NCBI GenBank assembly: GCA_030295235.1
Contig: AP026140.1
Coordinates: 930,001-994,000, forward strand
Direction: 5' to 3'
From: Fistulifera solaris
Lineage: Eukaryota; Bacillariophyta; Bacillariophyceae; Naviculales; Stauroneidaceae
Length of the DNA: 64,000 nt
A program made the position numbers and the translations under genes. How positions within the stretch are numbered: the first letter of the stretch is position 1; every line of letters begins with the position of its first letter. Positions 43,889 to 54,600 of this stretch are shown one piece after another. The notes below the pieces were generated by a model. The model worked only from the letters and a program-made list of their open reading frames with translations. It did not search any database and was not told the origin of the DNA.

Positions 43889-43893
43889 CGCTG

Positions 43894-44342
43894 CGTCACC
43901 ATGTTCCCAACCTCGCATCTCGCGTCTCGTGGCGTTTGTCTTCGCCGCTGCATTCGTACCGCTACTTGCTACTTGTACTTCTTGTTTGATCCCCTTTGCC
44001 ATCCATTTTTTTTACTGTATTTACGGAGTACTTGTACCAGCTATAGCTATCCAGTAAACCTTATGCAGAACGCGTTCCAAGTTTCAAGCCTGTTGGTCAT
44101 TCGGGAAAATCATTCGTCATTCGGACTTATTCGCTCCGAAGGTTTTCGTTTGCCGAATACTCCAGTATAAAATAATACTACGGAGTAGCTTAAGATTAAA
44201 CCGTAACTTTAATGAAAATTATTACAAGTACCGAGTACCGAGTACCGGTCGCATCGTCGCATCTCGCATCCCCAATATATTACCCATTGCGCGTTGATTA
44301 CATTTCGTTATTAATCGTATCACACGACACAACGATCGGTTG
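43894..44342. other. Intergenic, 5' region of Beclin
   Basis: Holds two copies of TACGGAGTA (44022 and 44179), a short tandem ACCGAGT repeat near 44230 and no coding content. Confidence 0.4.
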
Positions 44343-45413
44343 ATGCCAATCGATAGAACCAGAACAATGAATATGAACGGAGAAAGTAAACATCCGGACG
44401 GAACGAGAACGTCGTCGATCGACGATTTGTTGCGCGAGCTAGAAAAGATTCAAAGACGCCGCCGTCAAGTCAAAGAATTGCGTTTGCAGTTATACAGCGA
44501 GAAAAAGCAAGCTTTACAAGAGCAATTGAATCATGCTACATTGATGCAAGAACAGGCATTGCTTGATTATCGCTCTGCGTTGTATCTCAATCAGAAAAAT
44601 AGAAATTTGTGGCAATTAGCGGGGCAATGGAGTAGCTGGACGGATTGCTTTCAAATTAGTCATCGCGGAGCGTACGGTACGATCAATGGGTTGCGTCTAG
44701 GCGCCGAAGCTTTAGCATTACAAAGTCCTTCGGCTGAGGAGATGGAAGTCTCGGAAGAACTTGCAACAAATAATGCACCAAATACCGGTAAAACGCCAGC
44801 GCCCCGATTGCCCTTTTCGTTTCTGTTACCGGACACCAACAACAACAATAATAATAACGACAACAATGTCGCATCCAACGCGTCTTCTACAGCCCGTCCT
44901 ACCATCAAAGTGCCGTGGGTCGAAATCAATGCGGCGTTGGGGCATGTAGCCTTGTTACTCGTGACGATGCAAGAACGATTGCAAAGCATCGACGCGGAGT
45001 TTGTATTCCGACATGTCATCAAACCACAAGGGAGTACTAGTCAAATCGGAATACGACGCAATTCCAATCAAGTTTCTTCTTGGTATCCCTTGTATTCGGA
45101 TGACAACAGTTTCCCGTTTGTGATTATGGGCAAACGCAATTTTCAGTTGGCGTTGCAATATTTAGTGGAATGTGTGGTCGATGCCGCCCACGCCATCGAG
45201 AAGTACGATCGCACGATTGTATTGCCGTATCCGATGGAGCAACAGCAGCATCAGTGGACAGTGGGAGGCAGTTCTGTGCAATACAATTTCAATAGTGGCG
45301 AACAGCATCATCACAATGATGCCATGGAATGGACGCGGACAATGAAGTATTTATTGACAAATTTGAAGCAGTTGATGACATTTCGAGCTTTTCATTTATA
45401 CGGCGATACCTAA
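44343..45413 (+). CDS. ATG6: Beclin-1/ATG6/Vps30, compact form
   Basis: Subunit of the class III PI3-kinase complex that starts autophagy and acts in endosomal sorting. Residues about 25-85 form a coiled coil (ELEKIQRRRRQVKELRLQLY). The BARA domain follows: GAYGTINGLRLG, VEINAALGHVALLL, and FNSGEQ with the closing WTRTMKYLLTNLKQLMTF, matching the family's GTINNFRLG, EINAAWGQ and WTKALKFMLTNLKW. The frame is intact; 356 residues from the ATG at 44343. That is about 100 residues shorter than animal Beclin because the region before the coiled coil (BH3 and linker) is nearly absent. An Asn-rich insert sits within the BARA domain (about 165-175). Confidence 0.92.
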   Translation: MPIDRTRTMNMNGESKHPDGTRTSSIDDLLRELEKIQRRRRQVKELRLQLYSEKKQALQEQLNHATLMQEQALLDYRSALYLNQKNRNLWQLAGQWSSWTDCFQISHRGAYGTINGLRLGAEALALQSPSAEEMEVSEELATNNAPNTGKTPAPRLPFSFLLPDTNNNNNNNDNNVASNASSTARPTIKVPWVEINAALGHVALLLVTMQERLQSIDAEFVFRHVIKPQGSTSQIGIRRNSNQVSSWYPLYSDDNSFPFVIMGKRNFQLALQYLVECVVDAAHAIEKYDRTIVLPYPMEQQQHQWTVGGSSVQYNFNSGEQHHHNDAMEWTRTMKYLLTNLKQLMTFRAFHLYGDT

Positions 45414-45448
45414 AAGCAGTGTGAGCAGTCAGATACGAAATCTTATGT

Positions 45449-47629
45449 TTATGAATGTGGCCGGTCGCGTAGAGGGACATTGCGGCTCCACGTAGCCGGG
45501 ATGGCTGATGGAAGAGAAACATTCGACGACCTGAGAAGGTTCACAATCCCAGCCGAGACGTGGCCTCCGTCAGCACATTCGATTAACGTTTGATTCAGTA
45601 ATTGCCGGCATTGTTGCTCTTGTTCCTTGCCGTGGGTGTATAGAATCACGCGGAACAGGTTTGTGTAAGTGACATAGTTCGGTTTGCAATATCGTCCCGA
45701 TTTTATAAGTCCCATGGCACGAAAAGCGCTGGATCGGCTGGCGTCGTCGTCTTGGTGTCTATTGCGCTTGCAAGGAATGCATGCTTTGATCCAATTGGAG
45801 AAAATGAAATTGTCAGGTTTTATTCGAGATTCCCCGGATACGTATCGGTCCATCATGACTTGAGCTAAAGCTTCAGCGCGTCTGGCTTTGTCAGTTGTGT
45901 CCTCGGAGCGCGCCCACGCATCCAAGACGGTAGCGTACGAGAAATGATCCGCGCCGACACTCGAGAACTCCATTCTACGAAGGACAACTTCTGCCTTTTC
46001 TTGCGCATGGGGCAACGTGCGATCTTTCGCCAAGGCAGCCAGCACCGAGTTGAACGAGAAACGATCAGGTCGCAACTCCGGCCCTTGTCTCTCCATCCAC
46101 TCGATTAATTTCAGTGCTTGTTCTCCCATTCCTCTCCAATTCATGCCATTTAGTAGTATGTTATACGAACGTAGATCCGGTTTAGTAAACTGCCGCATTC
46201 GCTTTAAGACGTCGTCTCCTCGATCCATTGCATCTGCAACATGTGTGGCACGCATCCACGCCATGAGCACAGCATTTCCTGTTTCTACCGATGGCCGAAA
46301 AGCGGGATCGGAAGTTTCCAAGTAAAGCTGAACGAGATCACCCCAAAGACCTTCTGCGCATTCTTGCGGATTCAATTCATTTCCATCGCCATCCTGACAG
46401 CGTGCCCATGCTGCAATACATGTGGTAAAGCAGTACACATTGGGCTTGACTCCTGCTGCCCCTTCACGATAGTTTTGTATCATTTGATAAAGAATAGCAG
46501 TGGCACGTTTTGCAGAGTCTGGTTTAGAGATACGCATTTGATTCGATTCAGCTGCAGAAGTGTAGGCATGCAGCACAGCAGCGTAAGTCCGTGTGTTGGG
46601 TTGTACATGCGATTGTTGCATGAGTCGTAAAATTTCTTCCGCCTTTTCCGCACCCAGAGGATGATTGTGACGAGTCACAGCGCGGATGGCATTGGAAAAC
46701 ACAATAGCATTGACGAGTGGTGCTTGAGTTTTCTGTTGATCTATTGCATGTTGTAAAAGGTACAATACTCGATCTGGTGTGTCTTCATGCCCGCTATTCC
46801 CCCACGCCTCCACCAGTGCTGCCATAGTTCTTTCATTGGGAGAACATTGCACAGGGCGTCCCCTGTTCATTTCATGTCTGTAATTTTCATGCCATTCGCT
46901 CATTACGTGCCATAATTCCTCCGCGCGTAATCCAGCATCGTACTCATTGCTTTTGGCCCAACAGTTTAATGCAATGTTGAATGTTTTAGTAGTCGGTTGT
47001 GGATAGTACCGTCGCGACTTTTTCGCTCGTTCCAGCATTCGTTGCAACACTGACTGCACAGTTTCCGCAGCCTCCCTTCTTCCGCGACACGAAGCAAAGG
47101 CGTGAAAGACAATATCGTAAAAGGATGTTGAAGGTGTATAAAAGGCAGATGTCGTTTGGTCAAAGTTCGCTTCCATGGTTTCTAGAACAGATAATGCATG
47201 TTGCGCCGCATAAATACCATGTCCTTCGAGGCAGGCTTCCATCCAAGCTTCCAAATTTTTAGACAAATGATCCATCGAGATAAAACCAGGTTTATCATTT
47301 TTCTTCGTCGCATTCAAAAGCCGTTTGTTACCGGCAGAAGACGACGTAGAAGATTGCTTAATCAAGGAAATCAAATACTTTGTTTCGACTTCCAGCTCCT
47401 TTATCGAGGAATATTTTGTTAATTGTGTAGGTGCACGCCGTCGATCCTTCTCATCATCGCGATTTCTGCCAAATGCCGTTGTAGGGGTATCCACAAAACG
47501 TCGAGTAATAATAACAGCAAGAGCATTCTTGTTCGGGGAGTTGCGCGAAAGTACGGGTGGAAGGCTTTGTATCACGCGTGCTTTGACGATTTTTGACACG
47601 AAGCGGCCCAGCGATTGCGTACGTAACAT
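45449..47629 (-). CDS. Pentatricopeptide-repeat (PPR) protein, probably organellar
   Basis: 726 residues, frame intact, with many degenerate 35-residue helical pairs, for example RSYNILLNGMNWRGMGEQAL, DRFSFNSVLAALAK and PNTRTYAAVLHAYTSA. PPR proteins bind organellar RNA one base per repeat and act in processing or translation. The N-terminus is Arg/Ser-rich without acidic residues (MLRTQSLGRFVSKIVKARVI), fitting a mitochondrial presequence. The ATG at 47629 is the first in frame. It ends tail to tail with Beclin, only 35 bp apart. Plant editing-type E/DYW domains are absent. Confidence 0.9.
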   Translation of the reverse strand: MLRTQSLGRFVSKIVKARVIQSLPPVLSRNSPNKNALAVIITRRFVDTPTTAFGRNRDDEKDRRRAPTQLTKYSSIKELEVETKYLISLIKQSSTSSSAGNKRLLNATKKNDKPGFISMDHLSKNLEAWMEACLEGHGIYAAQHALSVLETMEANFDQTTSAFYTPSTSFYDIVFHAFASCRGRREAAETVQSVLQRMLERAKKSRRYYPQPTTKTFNIALNCWAKSNEYDAGLRAEELWHVMSEWHENYRHEMNRGRPVQCSPNERTMAALVEAWGNSGHEDTPDRVLYLLQHAIDQQKTQAPLVNAIVFSNAIRAVTRHNHPLGAEKAEEILRLMQQSHVQPNTRTYAAVLHAYTSAAESNQMRISKPDSAKRATAILYQMIQNYREGAAGVKPNVYCFTTCIAAWARCQDGDGNELNPQECAEGLWGDLVQLYLETSDPAFRPSVETGNAVLMAWMRATHVADAMDRGDDVLKRMRQFTKPDLRSYNILLNGMNWRGMGEQALKLIEWMERQGPELRPDRFSFNSVLAALAKDRTLPHAQEKAEVVLRRMEFSSVGADHFSYATVLDAWARSEDTTDKARRAEALAQVMMDRYVSGESRIKPDNFIFSNWIKACIPCKRNRHQDDDASRSSAFRAMGLIKSGRYCKPNYVTYTNLFRVILYTHGKEQEQQCRQLLNQTLIECADGGHVSAGIVNLLRSSNVSLPSAIPATWSRNVPLRDRPHS

Positions 47630-47951
47630 AACAAACAGTCGTTCATGAACTGTATGTGTTTAAATCTAGGCTGATTTAACATACTTGCGACCTAATGCGC
47701 TCATGGTCTTATCGTGGTGCGCGATGAATAGAGTGCGAAAGGCTGCGATTTTTTACTGGCCGGATTGACTATAGACTAAAGTGTATGTTTACAAAAGGCG
47801 GGACTGCAATTAGTCACGAAGTATAGTTATGACGAAGCAGACTACAGCTTACTTACCAACTCGCTATCATAGGTGGTGGGATAGAGAGCCGGTTCCCGTG
47901 GAAGAAGATGAAAGTAGTAGTTAAAGAATTTATGATAGCAATGAGCATGCT

Positions 47952-48028
47952 GGGGGAGCGGAGTGGCCTCTGCCGGGGTTACAGAGACTTCGGTCCACCC
48001 CTAAGGTTCTGCATGCCTCCGCCCCTCC
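47952..48028. ncRNA. Possible structured RNA, GC-rich 77-nt segment
   Basis: A GC-rich island in AT-rich DNA. The ends GGGGGAGCGGAG and CTCCGCCCCTCC can pair, an inner GGGG/CCCC stem is possible, and the middle holds GACTTCGGTC, a UUCG tetraloop closed by C-G. The size is tRNA-like, but there is no canonical T-loop and no clear anticodon arm. No promoter evidence. It could also be a chance hairpin. Confidence 0.25.
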
Positions 48029-48109
48029 TGATGAAGCCCGTTAACCTACCAACCTACCTACCGATTGAACTTCGCTAGCTTCTTAGACTACAACTGTCCA
48101 CATTTCCTG

Positions 48110-48545
48110 GAACAGGACTTCTGTTTGAAGCAAAACACCGGACCCAGAATTTCTGGATAGAGTTCACAGAATTGCGGTTTGATTCCAGAATTTATTTCTG
48201 GAATTTCTGTTTGACGCAAGACACAAGACCTGGTCCAGAATTTCTGGACTGCGTTCACAGGATTTCTGTTTGATGATAAGCAGTGATTCCAGTATTTCTA
48301 AAATTTCTGTTTGACGCAAAACCAAAGAGATATAAGTAGGTTACTCTTTGCGCAAAACACCTGGTCCATAATTTCTGGACCTTATCCACAGAATTTCTGT
48401 TTTTTGATAAACAGTGATTCCAGTATTTCTGGAATTTCCGTTTGACGCCTACCAGGTATACCTATGGTCCAGAATTTCTGGACCGATTCCACAGAATTTC
48501 TGTTTGATGATAAGCAGTGATTCCAAAATTTCTGGAATCGATTCT
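48110..48545. repeat. Palindrome-rich array, CCAGAATTTCTGG type
   Basis: About five repeats of roughly 100 bp alternate GGTCCAGAATTTCTGGACC, CACAGAATTTCTGTTTGA and GATTCCAGTATTTCTGGAAT. Related in sequence and logic to the arrays at 8.7-9.5 and 24-25 kb, with the central A/T run in the other sense. It lies in the gap between the PPR gene and the broken Ser-rich gene. Confidence 0.85.
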
Positions 48546-48703
48546 TCTGAACGTCATGGTCTACGTTCCCTCATTCCGTGCAACAAAAGCATCTGTCAAA
48601 CCCACAGAACACTTTTTTACAGTAAAAGGTGATACAGTCCTTCATTTGAACAGAAGATGGAACTTAAAATTATTGATTTATGATAAAAAAATGTTCGACG
48701 CTG

Positions 48704-49543
48704 TCATCGTGACAGCCGCGGCTCTTCCTTGTTGAGAAAGAACTCCAAAGAGGGCGATAGAGCCTCGTGTGGACGGAGAGGGTACGACAAGGAAGAGGAA
48801 GAATCCCAGCGGCTGATCAGATGATCTTTGTCACTTACTTCACTCGCACCCAGAACTGCTGCTTCCAAAATGCTGCTGGGGGATCGGCCCAAGCGGATCG
48901 CTTCAATATGAGCTGTCGGATGAGTGAGACTTCTGGGCTTGTTTTTGAAGGTCGGTTGCGATTAGTGCGTGCTTCTTTCGATGAAGTTGAAATACTTGTA
49001 GAGGACTTCAACGTTTGAAGAAAAATGTTGGATTTGATATCAGGTTTGCGAATCACAGCGGAGCTTTTTCTCTTTCTGAGATGCAAAATCCAAAGGACTC
49101 AAGCTCGTTGCTTCATTCCACGACGGGGGGATGGTGCGCATTTGCCTGCTTGCTTTCACTGGACTGTGCATTCTCATGGGCTTGGAGGGAATTCGATCGC
49201 AGCTGCTACTTGTTCGTACAAGTCCGATCGATTGTGCCGTTGCAGTACTTTGTTTAGAAGTGGTGTCGAGGATCACGGAAGAGGCGGCTTTGAGCGTAGT
49301 AGAGGATATTTGCTTTTCACGCGAAATGGACCTTCGCCCTGGGGCTATTACACTGCGGGAAAATACAGCATTCTGGAGCGTGACAGGAGTAGGTGCGTCG
49401 CAAGAACCCAGATGCTTCGATGGAGCGGACGAAACCCGAGATAGTTTATCCAAATCAGGTCTGCTGCTTTTCCGAGTGGGCGGCGTAGGAGCCAGACAAC
49501 ACGAAGACGTCGAATGGCGAGGTGGGGTGAAAGTGGTGTTCAT
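48704..49543 (-). pseudogene. Ser-rich family member B, frame-broken relative of 38553-39611
   Basis: Starts with MNTTFTPPRHSTSSCCLAPT, aligning to MNSTFTPTHSKYACCLAPTP of member A. It goes on through IPSKPMRMHSPVK (A: LPVRMVSPIK) and DIKSNIFLQTL (A: EVKSNMFFKGM), and ends with SRWDSSSSLSYPLRPHEALS and LEFFLN (A: SRWSSSSS...HESISSSMEFFLN). Two frame changes, near 49050 and 48880, divide it. The product would be about 280 residues. Whether it is a pseudogene or a functional gene with sequence errors cannot be decided, because the surrounding genes show similar breaks. Confidence 0.6.
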
Positions 49544-51614
49544 CTTTGCACGATGCTCACTCTATAGAGTGGAATAATCAAGTAGAATTGAAGAAATTAT
49601 GTTTTCCCCATTCTTGAGGACCGAAGCGCTCGACGAACTCAAAAGCTTCGAGGTCCGAGAAAAATTCAATCAAGGATTTTCGACGAACGATGCACCATTG
49701 ACCATCGAAGATCAAAAGTCATTTGTTAAAGCTTCGAAATAAGGTTGGGTGTAGGTAATACTTAGAGAAATGACTTTTCCTGAATATGTAAAACTAGGCT
49801 TGGAAGCTAGAGAACAGGTTCGCTCGTGTCATTCTTAGTCAAAAGGGCCACAGTTCTGAGGCCCTAAAAAGATCGCTCCAGTATGAAACTACTAAGTCTA
49901 AGTGGGAATGACTCATAGACACACACAGCAGAATATATCAAATTCAACCGATTTCCAAAACGATAAACGATAGTCTCTAAGACGAAGACACAAGAGACGA
50001 AAGACTCTAGAGTCTCTAGACTCTAGAGAGACTCAGAGAGAGAGAGCCGCGCTCCGCGGTTGGCGGTTACCGTTACCGGTTACAGGTTACAGTCCTGGCA
50101 TCGCACTTACAATTCTCCCAACACGACAATAAACATTAAAGCAATAAGCAATAAAGAAGAATTGTGATTGGATTTGGAAGCGGACTAATAGATTCTCTCT
50201 TCAGTGATTCGAATCTCCAACGACAAAAGAATAAAGAGAGAGTCTACCGTCTACCAGCACTGGTACCAGGTAAAGCTAAGTACTCCGGAGTAAGTAAGTT
50301 ACTCGCTGCTCAGTGCTCGGTGCGATGCATCTCGCATCTCGCGTTTCGCGTCACGCGTCACGCGTCATGGTTGAAGTTGAAAGTCATCGGTCATGGGTCA
50401 TCGGTCATCGGTCGGTTGTGGTTTGTGGTTATGATTTTTTTGATTCTGGTTGGATAGGCCGATAGGCCCACTCGTACTCGCACTCGCACTGAAGAAAGCA
50501 TGAGTCATGAGTCATGGATTCACGGGTCACTTTTAGGAAATATCGTGAGCATTGCGGCACGGAGGATCTTTTGGTAATTGGTAATCGCCGAATGAACGAT
50601 GTATCCTTGGCTGAATGTTGGCTCGCGATTTTGGATTACGCTTTTCGCTTTCGCCTTCTAGGTTGTAAAGCATTTAGGACTTTTGTTTTCCTTCTTCTGT
50701 TTGGAAAATGGATGCATTTCCAAACTGGTTTGGAAAGCTCGCTGAGCCATGTTTCGAATAGCAACGGCGAGCTTTCACTGGACTGGGTATTCTGACGGGT
50801 TTTGTGGACACCCAATCACATTTGTGGCGTTCAATCCCAGAGTGATCAATTGGCGCTCTCTCGCTCGCTCTTGGAAGGTTCGCGCGAGCATTATTGATAG
50901 TGAAGTCTCCGGGTTTAGTGTCAATCGTCTTTGTTTCTCAATAAACCCTCGTAGATGATGCACAGAACTTGCACCATTGTAAGAGTGCACCAAATGACGT
51001 TCAACGATCAACGATCAACGAGGTTACAGGTAGTCTATGGACTATGGACTATGGATACCTCTAGACTACTTTTTGAACCTAATCTTTTTTTTAAAAATAT
51101 TTATTAAGACTTTTGTCTCCGAAGGTATTTTGGATTTGGGGTTGGGCCCAAAGGAAACTCCGCGTCCCATGTCTCATACGTTGCCGAATCCCGGCGGATG
51201 CGAGACACGAGTATTTACGTTCGTGCGTACATACGTTCGTTTCGAGTTCGAACGTCGGTCCGTCATCCGCATTCCTCCAGTCTGCCGTCAGAGATGTCTC
51301 GTGCCCATCATCGCGCATTTCTCCACCGCGAAGATTCTTCGACCACATAACGTTCGCTCTCGTTCATCGCGACGAGAAAGGAAGTGCCCAAGCCGTTTCG
51401 GCTGCGATGTTCCGAGAACACACTCGTCCCAACCTTTTGTTTCCTCATTGCTGTAATTGAGAAGAATAAGGAAAGGGGATGATGAGCAGTGCACAAGGAG
51501 CAACTTATTCAGTTTCACTTTATTCTATCTCATTTTCCCTTCGTCGATATTCCTTCGCTCTTTTTTCTTCTTCTGACATTCCGAGTGATTCCATCGGATT
51601 CTCTGACATTGTAC
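49544..51614. other. 2-kb region without an intact gene; contains simple repeats
   Basis: Low-complexity stretches include a GACTCTAGA-type run at about 50003-50040 and ACGCGTC/GTCATGG runs at about 50340-50420. It also contains the short Ser-rich remnant reported separately. The last part is probably the promoter and leader of the glutamate-cysteine ligase gene. Confidence 0.45.
50750..50960 (-). pseudogene. Short remnant of the Ser-rich family (member C)
   Basis: On the minus strand it reads STKPVRIPSPVKARR, aligning to PSKPMRMHSPVKASR of member B, preceded by SLSIMLARTFQERARERQLI, comparable to SSMMLDAASRKRQAAAKSIA of member A. On the nucleotide level GCTTTCACTGGACTG is shared with member B at about 49155. 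No longer frame survives. Confidence 0.4.
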
Positions 51615-54600
51615 ATGGGTTCGTACTCCTAATGCTGTTGTTACTGCGACTGACTAGCTTATCTTAGTTAGATTCTCACACTTTCTATCTCCTTTTTAGG
51701 TCTCTTAAAAGTCGGCGTCCCGAAAACATGGGAAGAATCGAAAAGAGATTTGAAATACATTCGAGAGGCGGGGATGCGACAATTCCTTTCGACATTTCGC
51801 CGCGTTAAAGACTTGAAAGGAGACGAACTGTTATGGGGGGATGAAATTGAATACGGAATATTTCATTTAGACCCAGAAACGAAAAAAAGTACGGTTGAGT
51901 TTGCGAGCAAAACAAGTAAGTATTTGCTAATTGTGTTCACTGCGACTCATTTGTTTGAGTATGAACCTCCTCTTACACCATCTGCTGCGCATAGATTATG
52001 GACGAACTTAACGAAAAGAATCACTGCATTCTCAAGTTGTCGAAGGATGTAATTGGGTACCTGAGTATGGAGCCTGGATGGTAGAAGCGACTCCAGATCG
52101 ACCGTACACCGGTTATACGACCGATTTACTTCGTGTCGAACGAAACATGCGTTTGCGGAGGAAGCGACTGTTAACAGTCTTGCAAGAAAATGAAGTGGCA
52201 CCTACTATTACGGCGTATTTTATGCTGGGGGCACAAGGAGAGGATGGAACCGTGCCGCCCACACCCGTCGGGGGACCCATCACGCAAAGTGATTACATCG
52301 GTGATGCCATCATCAATCCGCATCCTCGGTTTGGAACATTGACGGCAAATATTCGCCAACGACGCGGTGAAAAAGTGAGTATCCAAGTGCCGCTGTTTCG
52401 GGATTTGCATACTCCGGAGTATCAGAATTTTCAGGATCCGTTGATGCACGGTGATACGGATGGATGTTGCGGCAGTGATTCGTTGCAAGTATGGCGGTAT
52501 GGAAGGAATTGTCGCGCACGAGAGCAGTACGGAAAGGACTTTGTGCTGACGGGCTGTTCGGATCAGGAAGAACTCTTCTGGAAAAGGAAGAAGAAGGATA
52601 CCTCTTACAAAAATGGTTGGTCGATGTTCAATGCGTCGGTTGTAAGGGGCTCTTTTATCGTCGAGCACCGGGGGAAATTGTGGCGGATGCAGATTGGCCT
52701 CGCAATGGAGAAGTTGTCCTAGGTTATGAATTACAGGATCCGCCCAACTGGATTCGATTGCAAAATGGTTACTATTTGCCGTTGAAAAGTGACGACGGAA
52801 AAATTCAATTTCTTCACAAAATAACAGCTCGGACGGTGTCGGCTATGGAGAACAATGGCATCAAAAGTAGTGTCGGCAGCAAAACTCCATTGTTTCGGAA
52901 TGCACCCAACGTTGCTGCCGCATCTCTTATGGAAGGCAAAGTAACGTTGGGTACAGCCGTGTTCCAAACGACTCGCGAAGCCGTTGACGGGGGTCATCCA
53001 CCACAGCAACTGCGGTCCCAACTACGCTCACTGCCATTCCATTGGTACCTACCACATCGGAAACAAAATCACCCTCTCCGACAGAAGCCCTCCGCGCAGC
53101 GATTCACATGGACGCCATGGCTTTTGAATGGGAAATTGCTGCTTGCAAATTACATTTCAAGCACAGGATATTGACGAAAGTCGTTACATTTACGATCAAT
53201 TGGCTGTATTGACTCCGATATTGATGGCACTGACAGCTGCTACACCTATTTTGCGCGGAAGACTCGCCGATACGGACGCTCGCTGGGGAGTCATTAGTGA
53301 AAGCGTGGACGATCGGACACCCGCCGAGCGCGGCCGGCCGGATCCGAATGCGCCGTACGAAGCGCTGAATGCCAATGGTCAACGCCGTATTTATAAGAGT
53401 CGATACGATTCAATCAGCACATATATTTACCAGGGAGGTCCTTGTAAGGACGATCGACGGGTTCGCAACAGTTACAATGATATTCCGGTCCCAGTGGATG
53501 GTGATTGCTACCAAATGCTTTTGGAAAATGGAGTCGATGCGGCTTTAGCCCAGCACGTTAGTCATTTATTCATTCGCGATCCTTTGGTAGTGTTCGATGG
53601 AGCCGTGACGGAAGTGGATGACGAAACACAGACCGAACATTGGGAAAGCATTCAAAGTACCAACTGGTAAGTTGTATTCGAGGAAATCGGATCATAATTG
53701 TAAGATTAGATGCCTCTCAACACGTCGCTTACAGGCAAACAGTTCGCTGGAAGCCTCCTCCGCCTCGTAACAGCCCAAATGATCCGCACATTGGTTGGCG
53801 TACGGAGTTTCGTAGTATGGAGTTGCAGCTGACTGACTTCGAGAACGCTGCATTCACAGCGTTTATTGTGCTGCTAACGCGTGTGATCTTGACTTTTGAT
53901 CTAAACTTATACATTCCGTTGAGTCGTGTGGATGCCAACATGCAACGAGCGCACAGCCGTAATGCGTCCGCCAAGGGAAAATTCTTTTCCGACGACATTT
54001 GGCGCCTTTGGAGGAAGGCGATGATGGATATGGTGTAAAATATGTTAGCATGTTTTCTAGTGCTTTGAATGGAAGTGCGGTAGCCTTGGACGATGAGAGT
54101 GATAACGTGGATGGGCTGGTTACTTCCGGAACAGATACACCGATAACAACGTTGGTGGGTAAGGAAGTCTCGCAACGCGAAGCAGCACCGTGTGCGCTTG
54201 GATCATCGGAAGAACATTCTTACGAAGAAATGAGTATGGCGGAAATTATGTGTGGAAAAGGGGATTACTTCCCAGGATTGATACCTCTCGTGCATGCATA
54301 TCTGGATCACATCAGTTGTGACAAGGTAACACGTGAACGACTGGACAAGTACCTTGATTTCCTGGAGCGTCGTGCGAAGGGAGAACTGGTGACACCCGCT
54401 ACCTGGATGAGGACGTTTGTACGAAACCATCCCAAATACAAACGCGATTCGATCGTCACGGACGAGATTGCGTACGATCTGATGGTGGCGTGTCGTGACA
54501 TTGGCTTGGGAAAATTACATGTACCCGAGTTGTTAGGACCATATGCGATTGAACCCATAACCACGGAAGGAGCCTACGATGTGCCATTACAAACGACACG

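Larger units (their letters stand above)
40045..43893. mobile_element. LTR-retrotransposon-like element, non-autonomous (fossil)
   Basis: Two near-identical direct repeats, 40050-40256 and 43657-43888, each begin TG and end CA. They are flanked by the same 5-bp target duplication, CGCTG, at 40045-40049 and 43889-43893. The internal part is about 3.4 kb. I recognise no gag, protease, integrase or reverse transcriptase in it, so it looks like a short non-autonomous or gutted element. The superfamily cannot be set from the coding content. A duplicated segment of about 65 bp lies inside at about 40500-40635. The close similarity of the two LTRs and the intact target duplication suggest a fairly young insertion; the LTRs differ mainly in length. 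Confidence 0.85.

Noticed and set aside
47952-48028. tRNA gene
   Set aside because: The size fits, but there is no TTCRA T-loop, and the acceptor ends pair imperfectly; kept only as a possible structured RNA.
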